This document shows, piece after piece, positions 60,504-64,000 of a DNA stretch of 64,000 nucleotides. The DNA comes from Salipiger pentaromativorans (GTDB lineage: Bacteria; Pseudomonadota; Alphaproteobacteria; Rhodobacterales; Rhodobacteraceae). The stretch is from assembly GCF_024721115.1 (NCBI RefSeq), contig NZ_JAMDHK010000016.1, positions 70,523 through 134,522 of the forward strand, read 5' to 3'. Each line of letters begins with the position of its first letter. Position 1 is the first letter of the stretch. The position numbers and the translations under genes were made by a program. The notes beneath the pieces are model-generated. The model worked only from the letters and a program-made list of their open reading frames with translations. It ran no database searches and had not been told where the DNA came from.

Positions 60504-61334
60504 CTATTCCGCCGCGCGGCGCGACAGCATGGCGACGATCCGGTCGTCCTGCGGCGCCTCGTCGGCCTCGAACCCTTCCGGACCGCTCACCCAGCCCGAG
60601 GCCTCCTCGGCTTCGGGGCGCGAGTCTTCGGGCAGGATCTCGGGCAGGATCTCCTCGAGCTCCTCGCAAAGCCGCGCAAGCTGCGCCTCGGCCACATCCT
60701 CTTCCAGCGACACGCGCATATGCCATTGCCGCATTTCGGCGGCGATGGCCTTGGCCTCGTCCAGCCGCTCGTTGAAATCCTCGATCTCCTGTTGCCTTGC
60801 GGTCAGGAAATCGCGGGCGCGCTGGATGTTGCTGCCGGAATAGGTCTGCGCCAGCTCGCGCGAGATGTGGCTCATCTGCGCCGCCACCTCGAGCACCGAA
60901 GGCTCCAGATCGCCGAGGTCGGGATGGTCGCGCAGGAAGGCGATGCGCTCGCGCACCGAGTCGAATTCCGAGGACAGGGTGAACACGCCTTCGCGGTCGG
61001 CGCGATGGGCGGCGGCATAGGCGCGGGCCACATCCTTCATGCCGATGTGAAAGCGCCGGTGCGAATTCTCCAGCGCCATCATGCGCGCATTGGCGGGCAG
61101 GAAGAACATCAGCCCGACCGCCAGCGCGCAGAACGTGAGCTGCACATAGATCCCGGCTTCGGGCACGCGGGTCTCGCCGAATTGCAACGGCAGGGTGAGC
61201 CAGGGTGCATAGCCCAGGAGACAGGCGAGCGAATAGGCGGCCAGCCCCAGCCCCAGAGAAATCACCAGCAGGAAGGCCAGCCGCTGCATGAAAAATTGCA
61301 CGAGCAGGCCCGTCGCGCGCAAATGCGTCATCAT
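60504..61334 (-). CDS. Two-helix membrane protein with coiled-coil cytoplasmic domain
   Basis: 276 aa. Helices near 15-45 and 63-84, then coiled-coil-like helices (residues about 130-240: HISRELAQTYSGSNIQRARDFL, QEIEDFNERLDEAKAIAAEMRQW, EDVAEAQLARLCEELEEILPEI) and an acidic tail. I do not recognise a characterised family, though a similar small gene upstream of radA is common in Rhodobacterales. Two adjacent ATGs (61334, 61331) are possible starts. Confidence 0.75.
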   Translation of the reverse strand: MMTHLRATGLLVQFFMQRLAFLLVISLGLGLAAYSLACLLGYAPWLTLPLQFGETRVPEAGIYVQLTFCALAVGLMFFLPANARMMALENSHRRFHIGMKDVARAYAAAHRADREGVFTLSSEFDSVRERIAFLRDHPDLGDLEPSVLEVAAQMSHISRELAQTYSGSNIQRARDFLTARQQEIEDFNERLDEAKAIAAEMRQWHMRVSLEEDVAEAQLARLCEELEEILPEILPEDSRPEAEEASGWVSGPEGFEADEAPQDDRIVAMLSRRAAE

Positions 61335-61490
61335 CGAAAAGCCCCCCGGCAAATCACTCTGATCGAACAGATAGTGGCAAGAATATGCCGAAGGGGGCGG
61401 TTCTTCCTAGACTTTTTTGAGCGGGTGGTCCGCGGGACCGGTCGCGCGGGACAATCCTTCGCGAATCAACGCTCTGTTTCCGTCAGCGCA

Positions 61491-61919
61491 TCAATGCCGT
61501 CGCGCCTCTGCCAGCGAGACGAGCAGCGAGGCCAGAATGCAGCCGGTGAAGAGGTAGAGGCCCCAGGCGGTTTCGATCCGACCGACCCCGATCCCCTTGG
61601 CAAGCGTGATATAGAGCGCGATCAGGAAGATGTCGGCCATGGCGAGCTTGCCGAGGAGGCCGAGCGCCGGCAGGGCGCGGCGGTCGAGCAGGCCGAATTG
61701 CAGCAGGCTCAGGCCCAGGGTCTTGAGCCAGGGGGCAAAGAGCGCAAAGACGGTCACGACGAGGGCGAGAAAGACGTCGCTGCCCCAGAGCGCCTGAAGC
61801 CCGGTCAGCACGCTGATTTCCGACATGCCGAAGAGCGGCAGCAGGCCGGCGCGCAGCAGCGGCGCCGACCAGGCGATCGGGTAGAGCAGCAGCAGGGCGA
61901 GATTGACGGCTTTCAGCAT
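61491..61919 (-). CDS. pqiA: PqiA-family membrane protein
   Basis: 142 aa with four hydrophobic segments; PLFGMSEISVLTGLQALWGSDVFLALVVTVFALFAPWLK and LGKLAMADIFLIALYITLAKGIGVGRIETAWGLYLF match PqiA. Role in envelope lipid homeostasis by association with mla/pqi systems. It lies in a run of reverse-strand envelope genes. Confidence 0.85.
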   Translation of the reverse strand: MLKAVNLALLLLYPIAWSAPLLRAGLLPLFGMSEISVLTGLQALWGSDVFLALVVTVFALFAPWLKTLGLSLLQFGLLDRRALPALGLLGKLAMADIFLIALYITLAKGIGVGRIETAWGLYLFTGCILASLLVSLAEARRH

Positions 61920-62013
61920 GGCACCGGAGCTTGCGACGTTCCGGAGGCGCGGGGGCGAGGGGGTTCCACCCCCTCGCGCTCCCCCAGGCACGGCCAGGCC
62001 GGACGGGGGGCGT

Positions 62014-62394
62014 TCACAGGATCAGCGTCGCGACCCAGAGCCCGGCCAGGATCCAGAGCAGCGCGATATGGGCGAAGTCGATCCCGCGCGCGCGGGTGCC
62101 GGGCAGATAGGCGCTGAGCGCGAGGAAGAGCGAGGGCAGGAGCAGCGGCAGCATGCCGTTGCCGAGCGTCATGAAGCGGTTTGCGGCGGCCACCGCCGGG
62201 CCGGCGGCCCCGGCCAGCGGTGCGAGCAGCGCCGCGGCGCCCGTCAGCGCCAGCAGAAGCGCGGCGAGCGCGGCCAGCCGCGCGGGGCCAGCGGCGCGGA
62301 TCACCCGCGCCAGCGCCAGGGCGGCGACCAGTTCGAGGAAGACGAACCGCTTGAAGACCAGGAAGGCGAGCAGGACGGGGCCGGGTTCGAACAT
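62014..62394 (-). CDS. Hydrophobic membrane protein of unknown function
   Basis: 126 aa, three or four helices, no recognised domain, alanine/leucine-rich. Position between mlaF (10 bases) and pqiA suggests a role in the same envelope system. Confidence 0.65.
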   Translation of the reverse strand: MFEPGPVLLAFLVFKRFVFLELVAALALARVIRAAGPARLAALAALLLALTGAAALLAPLAGAAGPAVAAANRFMTLGNGMLPLLLPSLFLALSAYLPGTRARGIDFAHIALLWILAGLWVATLIL

Positions 62395-62404
62395 GGCGGG
62401 GCCT

Positions 62405-63151
62405 CTATCTCACGGCGGCGATCGGGCCCTCGGCGCGCCCGTGGATGAACTGTTGCAGATAGGGATCTTCCGCCGCATCCATCTGCGCCACGGGCCCCGT
62501 CCACTTGATCACCCCGTCATGCAGCATCGCCACATGGTCCGCAATGGCGCGCACCGAGGACATGTCATGGGTGATGGTCATCGCCGTCGCGCCCATTTCG
62601 GTGACGATCTCGCGGATGAGATCGTTGATGACCCCGGCCATGATCGGGTCGAGTCCGGTGGTGGGCTCGTCGAAGAAGATGATCTCGGGGTCGGCGGCGA
62701 TGGCGCGCGCGAGGCCGACGCGTTTCTGCATGCCGCCCGAAAGCTCTGCGGGGAAGGCGTCGGCCACATCCGGGGTGAGCCCGACGCGGCGCAGTTTCTC
62801 GATGGCGATCTCGCGCGCCTCCGCCCTGGGGCGCTTCAGCGCGCCGCGCAGCAGGCGGAAGGCGACATTCTGCCAGACCGGCAGCGAGTCGAAGAGCGCG
62901 CCGCCCTGGAACAGCATGCCGAAGCGGGCGAGAAAGGCGTCGCGGTCGCCCTCGTGCACATCGCTGCCATCGACGGTGATGGTGCCCGCGTCGGGCTCGA
63001 CCAGCCCGAGGATGCATTTCAGCGTGACGGATTTGCCGGTGCCGGAGCCGCCGATGATCACCATGGAGGTGCCGCGCGGGACGGTCAGGTCGACATGGCG
63101 CAGGACGGTCTTCGGGCCGAAGGATTTTTGCACGCCGGTGAGGGTGATCAT
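62405..63151 (-). CDS. mlaF: Phospholipid ABC transporter ATP-binding protein
   Basis: 248 aa. Walker A GGSGTGKS, Q-loop FQGGALFDSLPVWQN, signature LSGGMQKRVGLARAIA, Walker B IIFFDEPTTGLDPI. Mla-type importer/exporter of phospholipids between membranes. Confidence 0.93.
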   Translation of the reverse strand: MITLTGVQKSFGPKTVLRHVDLTVPRGTSMVIIGGSGTGKSVTLKCILGLVEPDAGTITVDGSDVHEGDRDAFLARFGMLFQGGALFDSLPVWQNVAFRLLRGALKRPRAEAREIAIEKLRRVGLTPDVADAFPAELSGGMQKRVGLARAIAADPEIIFFDEPTTGLDPIMAGVINDLIREIVTEMGATAMTITHDMSSVRAIADHVAMLHDGVIKWTGPVAQMDAAEDPYLQQFIHGRAEGPIAAVR

Positions 63152-63194
63152 GGCGCATCTCCTCGGGCCTTGGCGCCTGCGGCACGGGCGGCGG

Positions 63195-63218
63195 TGCGTA
63201 TTTGGAAAGAGAAGAAGG
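63195..63218 (+). repeat. Dispersed GCGTATTTGGAAAGAGAAGAAG element, copy 7
   Basis: GCGTATTTGGAAAGAGAAGA followed by AGGG, nearly identical to the left arm at 47851. It lies in the mlaE-mlaF spacer. Confidence 0.7.
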
Positions 63219-63239
63219 GCAGGGTGCGGGGCGGGTGGG

Positions 63240-64000
63240 TCATACCGAGAAGAACACCCCCGTGAGCAGGAAGTTCGCGGCGAGGATCAGCACGGCGGCG
63301 GCCTCGACCGAGCTTTTGGTGGCGCGGCCCACGCCCTGCGCGCCGCGGCCCGAATGCATGCCGTAATAGCAGCCCATGAGCGCGGCGATGCCGCCGAAGG
63401 CGCAGCCCTTGACCAGCGAGGAGATCACGTCGAGCGGTTCGAGGAAATCGACGGTGTTCTTGAGATAGCTCGCCGGGTTGAAGCCCAGCGAGCCGGTGCC
63501 GACGAAATAGCCGCCGAAAATGCCGATGATGTCGCCGATTCCCACCAGCAGCGGCACCACGATCAGCGCCGCCAGCAGGCGCGGCGCGGTGAGATATTTC
63601 ATCGGATGGGTGGAGAGCGTCACCAGCGCGTCGATCTGTTCGGTCACCTTCATGGTGGCGATCTCGGCGGCGATGGAGGAGGTGACGCGGGCGGCGATCA
63701 TCAGCCCCACCAGCACCGGGCCCAGCTCGCGCACCATGCCGATGGCGACGATCTGCGGCACCACCGCCTCGGCGTTGAAGCGGGCGCCGCCGGAATAGAT
63801 CTGTAGCGCCAGCGCGCCGCCGGTGAAGACCGCCGTCAGCCCCACCACGGGCAGCGACAGCCAGCCGATCTGCAAGAGCGCCTGCAGGAATTCGCGCCCG
63901 TAGAAGGGTGGGCGCAGGATATGGGAAAGCGCGTCGCCCGCGAAAAGCGCCACCCGCCCCACGGCGGCGAGAAAGCCCAGCACCGTGCGGCCGAGCAGCG
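63240..64000 (-). CDS. mlaE: Phospholipid ABC transporter permease MlaE, 5' end beyond window
   Basis: MlaE family permease; at least 252 codons are visible and the frame continues past base 64000 (a GTG at 63983 is unlikely to be the true start because the upstream residues LLGRTV are typical). Motifs FTGGALALQIYSGGARFNAEAVVP, ARVTSSIAAEIATMKVTEQIDAL, and GCAFGGIAALMGCYYGMHSGRGAQGVGRATKSSV are those of MlaE. Confidence 0.9.
   Translation of the reverse strand, partial: LLGRTVLGFLAAVGRVALFAGDALSHILRPPFYGREFLQALLQIGWLSLPVVGLTAVFTGGALALQIYSGGARFNAEAVVPQIVAIGMVRELGPVLVGLMIAARVTSSIAAEIATMKVTEQIDALVTLSTHPMKYLTAPRLLAALIVVPLLVGIGDIIGIFGGYFVGTGSLGFNPASYLKNTVDFLEPLDVISSLVKGCAFGGIAALMGCYYGMHSGRGAQGVGRATKSSVEAAAVLILAANFLLTGVFFSV

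Overview
The window is GC-rich, gene-dense chromosomal DNA from an alphaproteobacterium, almost certainly a member of the Rhodobacterales (Roseobacter-like). The evidence is the PhyR/NepR/EcfG general stress response core, a sorbitol/mannitol (smo) operon of the Rhodobacter type, an F1-ATPase zeta inhibitor, a TatABC locus followed by a small ATPase, and short GTATTT...GAAAGATGAA intergenic elements. This placement is inferred from gene content and order; no database was searched. No phage, insertion sequence, rRNA or CRISPR array was seen.

Layout. 1-4.0 kb: the 5' end of acetyl-CoA synthetase (reverse), divergent from a TRAP dicarboxylate-type transporter (dctP-dctQ-dctM). 4.1-10.7 kb: a general-stress-response island. 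It holds small envelope proteins, phyR divergent from nepR-ecfG-sensor kinase, then an overlapping amidoligase/class-I amidotransferase pair and a 34-residue membrane protein. Several genes here are preceded by GGAAC-N16/17-NGTT motifs. 10.9-16.9 kb: an iron block (hemP, two imelysin-family proteins, Bfd-type ferredoxin, bacterioferritin, di-heme DUF1111 protein, DUF1513 protein) packed with overlaps. 17.0-26.9 kb (reverse): a polyol operon made of HAD phosphatase, SorC-type regulator, smoEFG-smoK ABC transporter, sorbitol and mannitol dehydrogenases and xylulokinase. A five-unit tandem repeat sits between smoG and smoK. 27.0-30.5 kb: tRNA-Val(CAC), tRNA-Asn(GTT), an MBL-fold hydrolase, an orphan EnvZ-like kinase and the ATPase zeta inhibitor. 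30.6-32.5 kb: purC-purS-purQ. 32.6-35.7 kb: a DctB/DctD-type two-component pair whose regulator lacks the sigma-54 contact loop. 36.1-39.9 kb: a YhaN/SbcC-like ATPase with its YhaO/SbcD-like nuclease, then tRNA-Gly(CCC). 40.2-43.0 kb: trigger factor and rpsF-rpsR-rplI. 43.3-47.8 kb: a small membrane protein, YceI, a WYL regulator and tatABC plus an ATPase. 48.0-53.4 kb (reverse): purF, two small genes, surE, pcm and an NlpD-like lipoprotein. 53.5-58.2 kb: a RES/Xre toxin-antitoxin pair, a di-heme protein and a PhoX-family protein lying between purF and cvpA. 58.4-64 kb (reverse): mlaE (partial), mlaF, a membrane protein, PqiA, a coiled-coil membrane protein, radA and cvpA.

How the genes work together. 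PhyR, NepR and EcfG form a partner-switching circuit fed by the adjacent HisKA_2 kinase. The polyol operon imports sorbitol, mannitol or arabitol, oxidises them to fructose or xylulose, and phosphorylates xylulose. The iron block combines periplasmic iron-binding proteins, cytochrome-like redox proteins and cytoplasmic storage and release. The purine genes, Tat system, ribosomal proteins and radA/cvpA are core genome. The most notable unexplained items are the stress-operon amidoligase pair, the GAFTGA-less DctD, the smo tandem repeat and the RES/Xre locus with 9-bp iterated operator-like repeats.
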